The notes beneath the pieces were generated by a model. That model saw only the letters and a program-made list of their open reading frames with translations. It made no database searches and was not told where the DNA came from. A stretch of 64,000 nt of DNA, from assembly GCA_013178005.1 (NCBI GenBank), contig JABLXL010000006.1, forward strand, positions 24,455-88,454, written 5' to 3'. The DNA comes from Actinomycetota bacterium (GTDB lineage: Bacteria > Actinomycetota > Geothermincolia > Geothermincolales > RBG-13-55-18). Shown here one piece after another: positions 20,436 through 29,921 of the stretch. Every line of letters starts with the position of its first letter. The stretch's first letter is position 1. A program made the position numbers and the translations under genes.

Positions 20436-23048
20436 ATGTCGGCGGGAATCAGGGGCGGCAAACAAGTCGCCAGCGAGAGGAAAGGTGTTCGTTTCGTGGC
20501 CGTGGCGGTCCTTGCCGTCGCCTTGACGCTGGCGGGATCGGGAATCCCCGCCCTGCAGCGGGCGCCGCGCGCCGAGGTCGCCATTGCGCAAGGAACGGAA
20601 CCGGTTTTCGAGAGCGCCGATTACCGTATCAAGGACGGCACAGGACCGCGCATCGTGGATGGCGTGGCGTACCTCTTCGCCGGGAACGACCCCTGGATGC
20701 CGCCCGGGGAAAACAGCAGCGTGGTGGCCCTTGACGCCAGGGACGGTACGCTGCTCTGGCAGAAGGAGCTGGAGTGGGCGGGCGGCATGGGATCGAAGGC
20801 GCGCCCCCTCTACGACGAGGGCCGCATCTACATCGGCTGCGGAAAGAGCGTCTACTGCCTGGACGCCGCAAACAACGGCAACGTATTGTGGGCGAAGGAC
20901 ATCACCCCCGCGGACGCGTCCATGGGGAACTCGGTGATCATTGCCGACGTGGTTACGTATTCCAACGCCGCGGGCACCAAGGTGGTGGTGGTGGGGGATT
21001 ACATCTATGGCAAGTACCTGGGGCTCAACGCGGATACCGGTGCCGTGCTGTGGAGCTTCGACCTCGATGCCGGTTCCTCGGCCATCGGGGCGCCAGGGGT
21101 GGACGATACCGGAAATCGCCTCTATCTTCCCCAGCACGCTTCCTTCGGCAGCCCGGTGAACGGGAAGATATTCTGCCTCGACGTGTCGGTGGCCACGCCT
21201 GCCAAGAAATGGGAACTCAAGGCTGATTACGACGTGGCCGGATCCGTTGCCCTGGACGGCGCGAACCTCTACTTCAGCGACTTCGCCTATGGCGGACCCA
21301 TGGGCAACCTCTACCGTGTCGAGGACAAGGGAAGCGAGGCCGTTCTGGCCTGGAAACAGCCCATCTGGGGTTCGTCAGGCACCCCACTCGTCGACACCAA
21401 CAGCGGCACCCTCTATGTCTGCGGCAACGATTACTCCGTGGGAGGGAACCATTTCTACGCCTTCGACCTGGACACGGGCGGGCTGGTCTGGGATAACCCC
21501 AACTGGGGCGCTTATAACGGAAACTGCGTGCTCTCCCCCACCACGGGTTATTTGTACGCGGGGAGCTTCGACACTGGCGCCTGGGCGCACAACAAGGGCA
21601 TGGGGGCAATGGAAGCTTACACGGGCAGCGAGCTGTGGTACGTGCAGCAGAAGGGCGGGGGGGACCCCGTGGTCGCCGGCGGACTGGTCTATACCACCGC
21701 CGACGGCCGCCTCTACGCCTACGAGGAGTATAAACCCACCTCCTACGACTGGTACTTCGCCGAGGGTTATACCGGAGAGGGCTTCGAGGAATGGCTGTGC
21801 CTGGCCAATCCGGGCGACGCTCCCGAGGACGATGCCACGGTGAACGTCACCTACCTCTTCAACGGCGAAAGAGACCCCGAGACGCTTGTGTATGGGGTGA
21901 ATGCGGGCACCCGTGTCACCATCGATGTCAAGGGCGCCGTCGGGAAGGATGCGGAGGTCTCCATCAAGGTGGTTTCCGACAAGCCCTTGGTCGCGGAGCG
22001 CCCCGTTTATTTCCGGTACACCGGAACGGGCAACCATGCGTGGACGGGCGGACACTGCGTGGTGGGGGCGGACGATCCCCTGACCGACTGGTACTTCGCC
22101 GAGGGTTATACAGGAGAGGGCTTCGAGGAGTGGCTGTGCCTGGCCAACTTCGGAGACAGCCTGGCCACGGTGAAGGTCGCCTACATATACCAGGAGGGAG
22201 AACCACTGGAGAAGGAATACTACGTGCCGGGAAACCGCCGCGTGACCTTCAGCGTCAACTCGGAGGCAGGGGAGGGGCGAGATGTCTCCATAGCCGTGGA
22301 GAGCAACCGCCCGGTGGTGGCGGAGCGCCCCATGTACTTCTCCTACCAGGGCATGGGATCCCATGGCTGGACGGGAGGCCACTGCGTGATCGGCGCGGCG
22401 GGAGCCGGCACTAGCTGGTACTTCGCCGAGGGTTATACAGGAGAGGGCTTCGAGGAATGGCTATGCCTTGCTAACCCCGGTGATGAGGACGCGCTGGTGG
22501 AAGTCACCTACCTCTACCAGGATGGAGAACCGGAGACCAAGGAATACGGCGTGCCCGCGCATACCCGCCGTACCCTGAGCGTCAACCTGGAGGCGGGTGC
22601 GGGCAGGGAGCTGGGCCTGGCGGTGAAGTCCACGCGGCCCGTGCTGGCCGAGCGCCCCATCTATTTCAACTACAGGGGCGCCTGGGACGGAGGCTCCTGC
22701 GTCATCGGGGCCGCCATTCCCGGCAACTACTGGTGCCTCGCGGAGGGATACACCGATGTCCATTTCGACCAGTACGTTTGCGTATCCAATCCCGGCAAGG
22801 AGGACGCGACGGTGGTGGTGACGCCACTGTTCGGAGACGGCGAGGCGGAGGAATACGCGGTCTCCGCCGGCCGCCGCTTCACCCTGACGCTATCAAGCGC
22901 AGAGCCCACAGAGCGCGCCTACGCTATAACCTCGGACCGGGGCGTGGTGGTGGAAAGGGCAATGTATTTCGACTACCAGGGCCTGGGCGCGCACGGCTGG
23001 AAGGGCGGACACTGCACCAGGGGAGCAACCCTGAGCGATATCTACTAA
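20436..23048 (+). CDS. Secreted PQQ-like beta-propeller protein with four C-terminal ~105-aa WYFAEGYTGEGFEEWLCLANPGD repeats
   Basis: RBS GGAGGG then ATG (MSAGIRGGK...). Signal-peptide-like segment, propeller repeats (VVALDARDGTLLWQKELEW, LGLNADTGAVLWSFDLDAG), then four repeats. The longer ORF 5' end (20121) lies inside the riboswitch. Confidence 0.85.
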   Translation: MSAGIRGGKQVASERKGVRFVAVAVLAVALTLAGSGIPALQRAPRAEVAIAQGTEPVFESADYRIKDGTGPRIVDGVAYLFAGNDPWMPPGENSSVVALDARDGTLLWQKELEWAGGMGSKARPLYDEGRIYIGCGKSVYCLDAANNGNVLWAKDITPADASMGNSVIIADVVTYSNAAGTKVVVVGDYIYGKYLGLNADTGAVLWSFDLDAGSSAIGAPGVDDTGNRLYLPQHASFGSPVNGKIFCLDVSVATPAKKWELKADYDVAGSVALDGANLYFSDFAYGGPMGNLYRVEDKGSEAVLAWKQPIWGSSGTPLVDTNSGTLYVCGNDYSVGGNHFYAFDLDTGGLVWDNPNWGAYNGNCVLSPTTGYLYAGSFDTGAWAHNKGMGAMEAYTGSELWYVQQKGGGDPVVAGGLVYTTADGRLYAYEEYKPTSYDWYFAEGYTGEGFEEWLCLANPGDAPEDDATVNVTYLFNGERDPETLVYGVNAGTRVTIDVKGAVGKDAEVSIKVVSDKPLVAERPVYFRYTGTGNHAWTGGHCVVGADDPLTDWYFAEGYTGEGFEEWLCLANFGDSLATVKVAYIYQEGEPLEKEYYVPGNRRVTFSVNSEAGEGRDVSIAVESNRPVVAERPMYFSYQGMGSHGWTGGHCVIGAAGAGTSWYFAEGYTGEGFEEWLCLANPGDEDALVEVTYLYQDGEPETKEYGVPAHTRRTLSVNLEAGAGRELGLAVKSTRPVLAERPIYFNYRGAWDGGSCVIGAAIPGNYWCLAEGYTDVHFDQYVCVSNPGKEDATVVVTPLFGDGEAEEYAVSAGRRFTLTLSSAEPTERAYAITSDRGVVVERAMYFDYQGLGAHGWKGGHCTRGATLSDIY

Positions 23049-23301
23049 GAGTCAAGAGGGGCGGGCGGCAGCAGGCTTGCCGTCCCGGGAGAAAGCCGGG
23101 AGGCGCACGAACCTCGCGTTTGCTCGCGGAGGGTATGAAGGTGAGAAGCGGGAGAAGAAAGGACCCTGGATGCCGCGTCCTGGCATGGCCGTTTCGTCCA
23201 TGTGGGCCCGACCAGGCGCGGGGTGACGGGGCATAACCAAGATCTTCCTGATCAGCGGTCCCACTTGACCTCGCGGTCGACCAAGCCGGTCCCAGCCGGC
23301 G

Positions 23302-23330
23302 GGGCGGGGAAGCGTTGAGCTTCCCCGCCC
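23302..23330. other. Perfect 12-bp-stem GC-rich hairpin in intergenic region
   Basis: GGGCGGGGAAGC-GTTGA-GCTTCCCCGCCC; no U-tract. Confidence 0.8.
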
Positions 23331-23696
23331 GACCGCGTGTCCGGGAAGGGAGGGATCGTGCATGGGGGAGAGGTTTCGATGGGGGCGTTGGGAAGCGATA
23401 TGGGAAAGCGCATGGAGCCGCCGGCGGGCGAAGTGGCCCGGCGGAGGGAGTGAGGACGGCGAACCGCCAGATGCCTTCGCGCTGGAGCTCACGGCACTGA
23501 TGTCGAAAGCGCGGACGTTCTTGCAGGGCGCTTGGCCGCTTGGCTTGAAGGAACGGCCCGCGCAGAGGGTCATTCAGCGGTCTGCCCGTGCCTTTTACCT
23601 GGCGGGGAAGTGGGGCGGTAACGACGCCGGCGCGTGGGGACACATAACGTGTACGAGTCCATGCGCAGCGGAGAGTGCTGGAGCGGCGAAGGAGCG

Positions 23697-24683
23697 ATGA
23701 AGGGAATGGCCAACCGCTGGACTTGGCGTTTAGGCGCCATGGTATTCGTATCACTGGCGGCGTTCTTCCTCGTCCGGGGATGCGCCTTTATGCCCTGGAA
23801 TTCCGGGGGCGGCTCCGTCTCCGTAAGGGTCACGGTCTGCAGGGATTTTGGAAAGGAGGTCCTTAAAGACGAGGCCATCGAGGTAAGGGAGGCGAGCAGC
23901 GCAATGGAGGCGTTGCAGGCGGTGGCCGAGGTGGAAACGGCCTACGGCGGAGGTTTCATCCAGGCGGTGGACGGCGTCGCCTCGCAGTATGACGGTGGGG
24001 CGGGCCGGAAGGCGGACTGGTTCTTCTACGTGAACGGGCAGATGGCGGACGTGGGGGCGCGGGCTTACGAGGCGCGCGAGGGAGACTGGCTGCTCTTCGA
24101 TTTCCACTCCTGGGAATACTCCATGTTCACGCCCGTGCTGGCGGGTTGCTTCCCCGAGCCCTTCGTGCACGGTTACGGTGGATCCCCGGAGGGCATAGCC
24201 GTGGCTTACGCCACCGGAAGGAGGGTTGAGGGAGAGGAGCTGGCCGAGTTTCTCGCCTCGCGATCGGCCTCCTCCTGCCGCCTGGTGCAGCTTGGCGGGG
24301 AATGGAGGCCCGATGATGGGGAATACGCGCTCCTGGTCGGCACGTGGCAGGAACTGGCAGGTAACGAAATGGTAGCGGAGGGCTTTCTCAACCACGCCCG
24401 CCTCGGCCTCTTCGCCTTTTTCGAGGGCGGGGAGCTGCGACTGCTTGACGCGGCAGGGTCGCTCGCGAGAAGCGTTGACGGTTCGGCGGGTCTCGTTCAG
24501 GGTCTGGGAGCGAGGCTGGGAGACGGCGAGTCGGCGCTCGTGGTGACCGGCACCGACGAGGCGGGCTTGCGCCGGGCCTTGGACTACCTGCTGGGGGCGG
24601 ATTCCCGCGCTCCCCGTCCCGTGCCGGGCGTGGTCTTGCTCCCGGGAGGGAAATCGCTAGCCCTGCCGGTGGGGAGGGATTGA
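23697..24683 (+). CDS. Membrane-anchored/secreted DUF4430 (transcobalamin C-terminal-like) protein with additional C-terminal domain
   Basis: Single N-terminal TM (WRLGAMVFVSLAAFFLVRGCAF). EVREASSAMEALQAVAEVETAYGGGFIQAVDGVASQYDGGAGRKADWFFYVNGQMADVGARAYEAREGDWLLFDFHSWEY matches the DUF4430 pattern (...W.FYVNG..A..GA..Y....GD.I.....W). Confidence 0.82.
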   Translation: MKGMANRWTWRLGAMVFVSLAAFFLVRGCAFMPWNSGGGSVSVRVTVCRDFGKEVLKDEAIEVREASSAMEALQAVAEVETAYGGGFIQAVDGVASQYDGGAGRKADWFFYVNGQMADVGARAYEAREGDWLLFDFHSWEYSMFTPVLAGCFPEPFVHGYGGSPEGIAVAYATGRRVEGEELAEFLASRSASSCRLVQLGGEWRPDDGEYALLVGTWQELAGNEMVAEGFLNHARLGLFAFFEGGELRLLDAAGSLARSVDGSAGLVQGLGARLGDGESALVVTGTDEAGLRRALDYLLGADSRAPRPVPGVVLLPGGKSLALPVGRD

Positions 24684-24687
24684 GCAT

Positions 24688-25605
24688 ATGCTTCCCGTGT
24701 ACCGCGAGAAGGACACCCTCGTGCACGGCCTGCATCCCCTTGCCGCGTTGGCCCTGGTGGCTTCCGTGGCCGCCGCCGCGCTGGTCCTGGAAAACCCGCT
24801 CTACACCGCGGTGGTTTGCGTGGGCGCCCTCGCCCTGCTGGCCCGGGCGGAGGCATTGGCCGACGGAAAGGCCATCCTGCGCGCCGCCGCGGTCATGGGT
24901 CTACTGGTGGCGTTCATAAACCCGCTGGTCAACAACGCGGGAGAACACGTGCTCGTCTACGGCCCTTCGATACCCCTCTGGGGAAAACTGGATATAACCG
25001 CCGAGGCGCTGCTTTACGGCCTGGCTGCCGGCGCGCGGCTGTTCACCGTGGTGGCAGCCTTCTGCCTCTTCGCACTGGCGGTGAACCCGGACGATCTGCT
25101 CGAGCTTATGTCGAGGCTGTCTTTTCGCTCCTCCCTCGCGGCCGCCCTGGCGGTGCGCCTTTATCCGAGCATGGTGGTGGAGGCGGTGGAGATGCGGGAC
25201 GCGCAACTGGCGCGTGGCGACCCGCTGAGCGGCGGCGGGAGGTTGAACCGGGCCAAGGCCTATTTGCCGCTGCTCCTCTCCCTCTTCCAGGGCGCCCTTG
25301 ACCGCGCAGCCTCCATTGCCGAGTCCATGAGCGCCAGGGGTTTCGGATCCCGGGGGCGCACGCGCCGCAAGGTTGGGATTTTCCGCCCTCGCGACATCTT
25401 GGCCGCCCTGGTTTCGTCGGGGATCGCCGCCGCGGTAGTTCTGCAATCGCTGCGTGGCGGCGGCTACGATTTCTTTCCCGTTCTCGCCGATCCCCTGGCG
25501 GAAACGGATCTACCGGCGCTGGGATTGCTTTGTTTCTCGCTCGTTTCCTTCCTTTTCGTGTGTGGGAGCTGGAAGAAATGGCACTGGTGGAGATCGAGGA
25601 TCTGA
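24688..25605 (+). CDS. ECF transporter transmembrane component (EcfT/CbiQ family)
   Basis: Multi-TM; DTLVHGLHPLAALALVASVAAAAL; MRDAQLARGDPLSGGGRLNRAKAYLPLLLSLFQGALDRAASIAESMSARGFG (EcfT coupling-helix signature). Confidence 0.88.
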   Translation: MLPVYREKDTLVHGLHPLAALALVASVAAAALVLENPLYTAVVCVGALALLARAEALADGKAILRAAAVMGLLVAFINPLVNNAGEHVLVYGPSIPLWGKLDITAEALLYGLAAGARLFTVVAAFCLFALAVNPDDLLELMSRLSFRSSLAAALAVRLYPSMVVEAVEMRDAQLARGDPLSGGGRLNRAKAYLPLLLSLFQGALDRAASIAESMSARGFGSRGRTRRKVGIFRPRDILAALVSSGIAAAVVLQSLRGGGYDFFPVLADPLAETDLPALGLLCFSLVSFLFVCGSWKKWHWWRSRI

Positions 25606-27485
25606 CCTTCCGTTACCCGGGGGAGGAGAAAGCCGCCCTGGATGGCTTGAACCTGAAGGTGGACAAGGGCGAGTTCGTCCTCTTGACCGGTCCCACGGGT
25701 TGCGGAAAGACGACCTTGTTGAGGCTGCTGGGAGGCCTGGTGCCGCATTTCCACGGGGGGAGGATAAGGGGGCGGGTGACCGTCGCGGGACGCGACGTTC
25801 TCGGGAGCGATCCGCGGGAGATGGCTGCGGCGGTGGGAATGGTCTTCCAGGACGCGGAGGGGCAGCTGGTGAGCACCACCGTGGAGAGGGAGATCGCCTT
25901 CGGCATGGAGAACGCTGGGCTGCCGGCACCGGTCATCAACAAGAGGACCGAGGAGATGCTGGTGGGCCTGGGCCTCTCCCGCCTTCGCCGCTCCTTCATC
26001 CCCGGGCTGTCGGGGGGCGAGAAGCAGAAAACCGTGCTCGCCTCGGTCATGGCCATGCATCCCCTGGTCCTGGCCCTGGACGAGCCCACCTCGCAGCTCG
26101 ATCCCCTGAGCGCCGAGGAGCTGCTGACGCTGGTGCGCCGCCTGCACGAGGAGACGGGGACCACGGTGGTGCTGTGCGAGCACCGCCTTGAGCGCTGCTA
26201 CCATTACGCCTCACGGGTGCTCTACATGGAAAGGGGGCGAATCCTCTTCGACGGTGGACCCCGCGAGGCGGCGGCCTGGTGTTCCAGACACGACGATGCC
26301 TTCATACCCCCGGTGCCAAGGGTGTTCGCCCGCGCGGGATGGAAGGAGTTGCCATTGACGGTCAACGAGGGCAGGGCTTTGCTGGCCGGACTCCCGACGA
26401 GGATCGGGGACTTCTTCGGGGGAACACAGGGAGGGAGCGCTCCTCATGGCGGGCCAGGTGGGATTTCCGTTCGCAAAGCATGGGGAGGAGACGCGGTGCC
26501 CGGGCGGGGCAGCCTCGACCAGCGCGAGTCGAGCACGGCGCGCTTGGGGTGGGCGGCTCTGGGCAGAAACGGCGGAAAGAAGCGCTCCGAACGCGGTGTC
26601 TTCGGGGAAGAGCCCTCGCGGGCGAGAGGAAGAGGGCCCGCGGCAACGGGGCCGGAAGAGCTTTTCTTCGCCCGTGGCCTCTGGTTCGTGTATCCGGGAG
26701 GACAGGAGGCCTTGAGGGGGTTGGATTTCCGTCTGCGCGCGGGAAGCGGGATGGCTTTGCTGGGGGAGAACGGCGCTGGAAAGAGCACCTTCCTTCGTTG
26801 CATGCTCGGCCTTCTCGAGCCCTCGCGCGGTAAGGTGGAGCTCTTCGGCGGGGAGCCCTCGCGCGAGCGCCTCCCCACCCTGGCGACGCGCCTGGGATAC
26901 TGTCCCCAGAATCCCCGCGCCTATTTCGTGTGCCCCACGGTGCGCGAGGAGTTGCTGCGCACCATGCGCTTGCGGGGTCGCGCGGGAAAAGAGGCGGAGA
27001 AGGCCGTGGATGAGCAGATGGAACGTATGGAGCTGTCGCACCTGGCACGGCGGAACCCGCATGACCTCAGCGCGGGGGAAAGGGAGAAGGTGATGCTGGC
27101 CTCGGTCCTGCTCCCGCCCCTCCCGGAACTGCTGGTGATGGACGAGCCCACGCGAGGCCTGGACCATCGCAACAAGTCGGCGGTGTCGCAAATGCTGGGC
27201 GAGTACCGCGCGTCGGGCGGCACGGTTCTGGTGGTGACGCACGACATGGAATTCGCCGCCTCTCTCGCTGAGAGGGCGGCGATAATGGGCAACGGGGGCA
27301 TCGTGGCCGAAGGTCCGGCACGCGAAGTCCTGGGGGATTCCCTGTTCTTCTCCCCCCAGGTTAACCGCCTGCTGGGCGGTTTCGGAGTGGAGGTGCTGCG
27401 GGAGGAAGAGGCCATCCTCCTGCTCCGCGATGCCTTTCCAGGCGGGGAGGAGAGAAGGGGCACGGGGCCATGTTTCCCACCATAA
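25578..27485 (+). CDS. ECF transporter ATPase, fused double ABC domains (A-A')
   Basis: Two Walker A motifs (GPTGCGKTTLL; GENGAGKSTFL), two signature motifs (LSGGEKQK; LSAGEREK), two Walker B (LALDEPTSQLD; LVMDEPTRGLD). Confidence 0.93.
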   Translation: MALVEIEDLTFRYPGEEKAALDGLNLKVDKGEFVLLTGPTGCGKTTLLRLLGGLVPHFHGGRIRGRVTVAGRDVLGSDPREMAAAVGMVFQDAEGQLVSTTVEREIAFGMENAGLPAPVINKRTEEMLVGLGLSRLRRSFIPGLSGGEKQKTVLASVMAMHPLVLALDEPTSQLDPLSAEELLTLVRRLHEETGTTVVLCEHRLERCYHYASRVLYMERGRILFDGGPREAAAWCSRHDDAFIPPVPRVFARAGWKELPLTVNEGRALLAGLPTRIGDFFGGTQGGSAPHGGPGGISVRKAWGGDAVPGRGSLDQRESSTARLGWAALGRNGGKKRSERGVFGEEPSRARGRGPAATGPEELFFARGLWFVYPGGQEALRGLDFRLRAGSGMALLGENGAGKSTFLRCMLGLLEPSRGKVELFGGEPSRERLPTLATRLGYCPQNPRAYFVCPTVREELLRTMRLRGRAGKEAEKAVDEQMERMELSHLARRNPHDLSAGEREKVMLASVLLPPLPELLVMDEPTRGLDHRNKSAVSQMLGEYRASGGTVLVVTHDMEFAASLAERAAIMGNGGIVAEGPAREVLGDSLFFSPQVNRLLGGFGVEVLREEEAILLLRDAFPGGEERRGTGPCFPP

Positions 27486-27706
27486 TCTGGAGGTATGCCG
27501 CGTGGTGAGGATGATGAGGGTGGAAGCGGGAAGGGATGTGGCGTGTGGACGCAGGTGCCTCGCGCCGCCCGCGGGAGCGAACCGGAAGGGTGGGGGTTCT
27601 CCGCGCTCCAAGGAAGAAAATGGTCGCCGTGGAAGCGCCGCGCGGAGCGCGAGATAAGCGCCGCGTCAGGCGACGGTGAATGTCGGGATGCAAGGAAGGA
27701 AATGCC

Positions 27707-28561
27707 ATGACACGCGGTAGAAAGAGCGGTCGCTCAGGCAAACGCGGGACGTTGAGGTGCCTTCGATACGCACTTCTGATCCTGGCGGCGGCCGCGGTTC
27801 TCCTGGGAGTTAAAGAGGTGCCCCCTTTCGATGCGTGGTCGCTCGTATCGCTGCTTCTCGCCGGGATATTGCTCGCCGTGCTTTTCATCCGTTTCGAGGA
27901 GGGGGAATACGGATCCCGAGAGGTCGCGGTGGTGGGAGCGATGGCCGCGGCGGGCGCGGCCGGACGGGTGCTCTTCGCCGCCATCCCGGGAGTGCAGCCG
28001 GCAACCTTTATCGCCGTGGTCGCGGGATACGTCTTCGGGGCGGAGATGGGTTTCATGACCGGCGCCCTGATCGCCCTTCTCAGCAATCTCTTTCTTGGGC
28101 AGGGACCTTGGACACCCTGGCAGATGCTGGCCTGGGGAGGAGCGGGCGCGGCGGGCGCGATCACCGCGTGGCTTGGCGGCGGGAAGGCACGCGTCTGGGC
28201 GGTGGCCACGGTCGCCGCTATCTGGGGTTTCGTCTTCGGCTGGTTCATGAACCTCTGGTTCTGGCTTTCCTTCGTTTACCCGTTGACCTTGAAAACATAT
28301 CTCGCCGCGTGCGCGGCGAGCTTGTGGTTCGACATATTCCATGCCGCCGGCAACCTACTCTTCGCGGCGGTCCTGGCGCGTCCCGTGATAGAGATGCTCT
28401 CGCGCTTCCGCGCGCGTTTCTCCATCACTTTCGAGGTGGAGGAAGCGGGGTCGGATGACATGAAACCGGCGGGCGGCGGCACCGGAGAGGGGGAGACGGG
28501 GATGTTCGGATGTGACCCCGTGGACGTGGCATGGGGCGATGCGGACTCGGCTCGTGCCTGA
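27707..28561 (+). CDS. ECF transporter substrate-binding (S) component, predicted corrinoid-related
   Basis: Polytopic protein (AGRVLFAAIPGVQPATFIAVVAGYVFGAEMGFMTGALIALLSNLFLGQGPWTPWQMLAWGGAGAAG), typical ECF S-component pattern, next to ECF T/A genes. Confidence 0.85.
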   Translation: MTRGRKSGRSGKRGTLRCLRYALLILAAAAVLLGVKEVPPFDAWSLVSLLLAGILLAVLFIRFEEGEYGSREVAVVGAMAAAGAAGRVLFAAIPGVQPATFIAVVAGYVFGAEMGFMTGALIALLSNLFLGQGPWTPWQMLAWGGAGAAGAITAWLGGGKARVWAVATVAAIWGFVFGWFMNLWFWLSFVYPLTLKTYLAACAASLWFDIFHAAGNLLFAAVLARPVIEMLSRFRARFSITFEVEEAGSDDMKPAGGGTGEGETGMFGCDPVDVAWGDADSARA

Positions 28562-28571
28562 GCCAACGGGG

Positions 28572-29921
28572 ATGCGAGATGAGACGGAGGTGGTTCGCGT
28601 GATCCGGGGATGGTATAAAAAGGCAACAGCATTCCTGTTGCCTATCCTGGTGTCGTTGCTGCTTCTCGCTCCGCCATGCGCGCTCGAGGAAGCTCACGCG
28701 GGCATCGACGAGGGGGTTGCTTATATATTGGCCAACCAGGGCGCCGATGGAGGTTTCCGCGAGCCGGGAAAGGGGGAGGTCGGCCAGGACGCCACCACCG
28801 CCTGGTGCGTTATGGCCCTGGCGGCCGCGGGGATCGACGTGCGCGGGGTAAAGAGGAACGGGAAGTCCCCACTGGATTTCCTGGCCACCCAGTCATGCAA
28901 TTGGCGAAGCGTGACCGACTACGAGCGCACCCTCCTCGCCGTGGCCGCCGCGGGAGAGGACCCGCGTTCCTTCGGGGGAGTGGACCTCCTGGCCAGGGTG
29001 CGGTCTTACCAGGGCGCGGGGGGGAACATAGGAGAGGCGGTGAACTCCAATGCCTTCGGCATCCTCGCCTACCGGGCGGTAGCAGAGCCCGTTCCGGAGG
29101 GGGCGGTGACCTGGCACCGCAGAGTCCAGAACCCCGATGGCGGCTGGGGCAACAGCCCGGGGGCGGCGAGCAACCCCGACATGACCGCGGCCTCCATCAT
29201 GGCTCTGAGGGCGGCGGGTGCGGAGGCGGGAGATCCCTCTATAACCGCGGCCCTCTCCTACCTGCGCACCATACAGAATCAGGACGGTGGTTTTTCCTTC
29301 CAGCCAGGAACCTCGGACACCGCCGCCACCTCGTGGTGCGCCCAGGCCATCCTGGCGGCGGGCCAGGACCCGGGGGGAAGCGCCTGGTCCAAGGGTGGCA
29401 ATACCCCTATATCTTTCATTAGGTCCACGCAGGCGGCGGATGGCGGGTTCTCGTGGATGAAGGGGAGGAGCATGAACCCGGTATGGACCACCTCCTACGC
29501 GGTATGTGCCCTGGCCGGAAAACCTTACCCCGTTGCCGTCTTCCAGCCTCCCAGGCCGTCTGCGGAAGGGGGCGGTCAGGATTCGGTTTCGGGTGGAGGC
29601 GGGGATAACAGCGCGGACTCGGAAGGAAATGCGGCAACAAGCGAGAACGTCAGCGATCCTGAGAGCGCTTCCGGGCAGGAAGGAGAGGAAGGAGCGGGGA
29701 CCGGGAACAGAGACGGGGTGAGCGAGTCCGCTGGAGATGAGGCGGTGCATGAAGAACACGTTATGGCAGCGGGAGAGGACGAGAGCGTTGAAAAAAGTGG
29801 AGGTTCTCCCCTTACGCCGGTTATTGCCATCGCGGTCGTTTTGCTGTCAGGCATCTCGGTCTGGTTGTTTTACCGCTTACATCCCCGGCGGGCAGAAAAC
29901 GATTCGGAGCTTCGCCGATAG
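28572..29921 (+). CDS. Membrane-anchored prenyltransferase/squalene-oxidase-repeat (alpha/alpha-barrel) protein, intrinsic-factor-like
   Basis: N-terminal signal; repeated AYILANQGADGGFREPGKGEVGQDATTAWCVMALAAAG, VQNPDGGWGNSPGAASNPDMTAASIMALRAAG, YLRTIQNQDGGFSFQPGTSDTAATSWCAQAILAAGQ; Ser/Glu-rich linker; C-terminal TM followed by basic tail (VIAIAVVLLSGISVWLFYRLHPRR). Confidence 0.85.
   Translation: MRDETEVVRVIRGWYKKATAFLLPILVSLLLLAPPCALEEAHAGIDEGVAYILANQGADGGFREPGKGEVGQDATTAWCVMALAAAGIDVRGVKRNGKSPLDFLATQSCNWRSVTDYERTLLAVAAAGEDPRSFGGVDLLARVRSYQGAGGNIGEAVNSNAFGILAYRAVAEPVPEGAVTWHRRVQNPDGGWGNSPGAASNPDMTAASIMALRAAGAEAGDPSITAALSYLRTIQNQDGGFSFQPGTSDTAATSWCAQAILAAGQDPGGSAWSKGGNTPISFIRSTQAADGGFSWMKGRSMNPVWTTSYAVCALAGKPYPVAVFQPPRPSAEGGGQDSVSGGGGDNSADSEGNAATSENVSDPESASGQEGEEGAGTGNRDGVSESAGDEAVHEEHVMAAGEDESVEKSGGSPLTPVIAIAVVLLSGISVWLFYRLHPRRAENDSELRR

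Noticed and set aside
25464-27611. Minus- and plus-strand alternative ORFs overlapping the ECF ATPase
   Set aside because: The double ABC ATPase frame is certain; the alternatives lack motifs.
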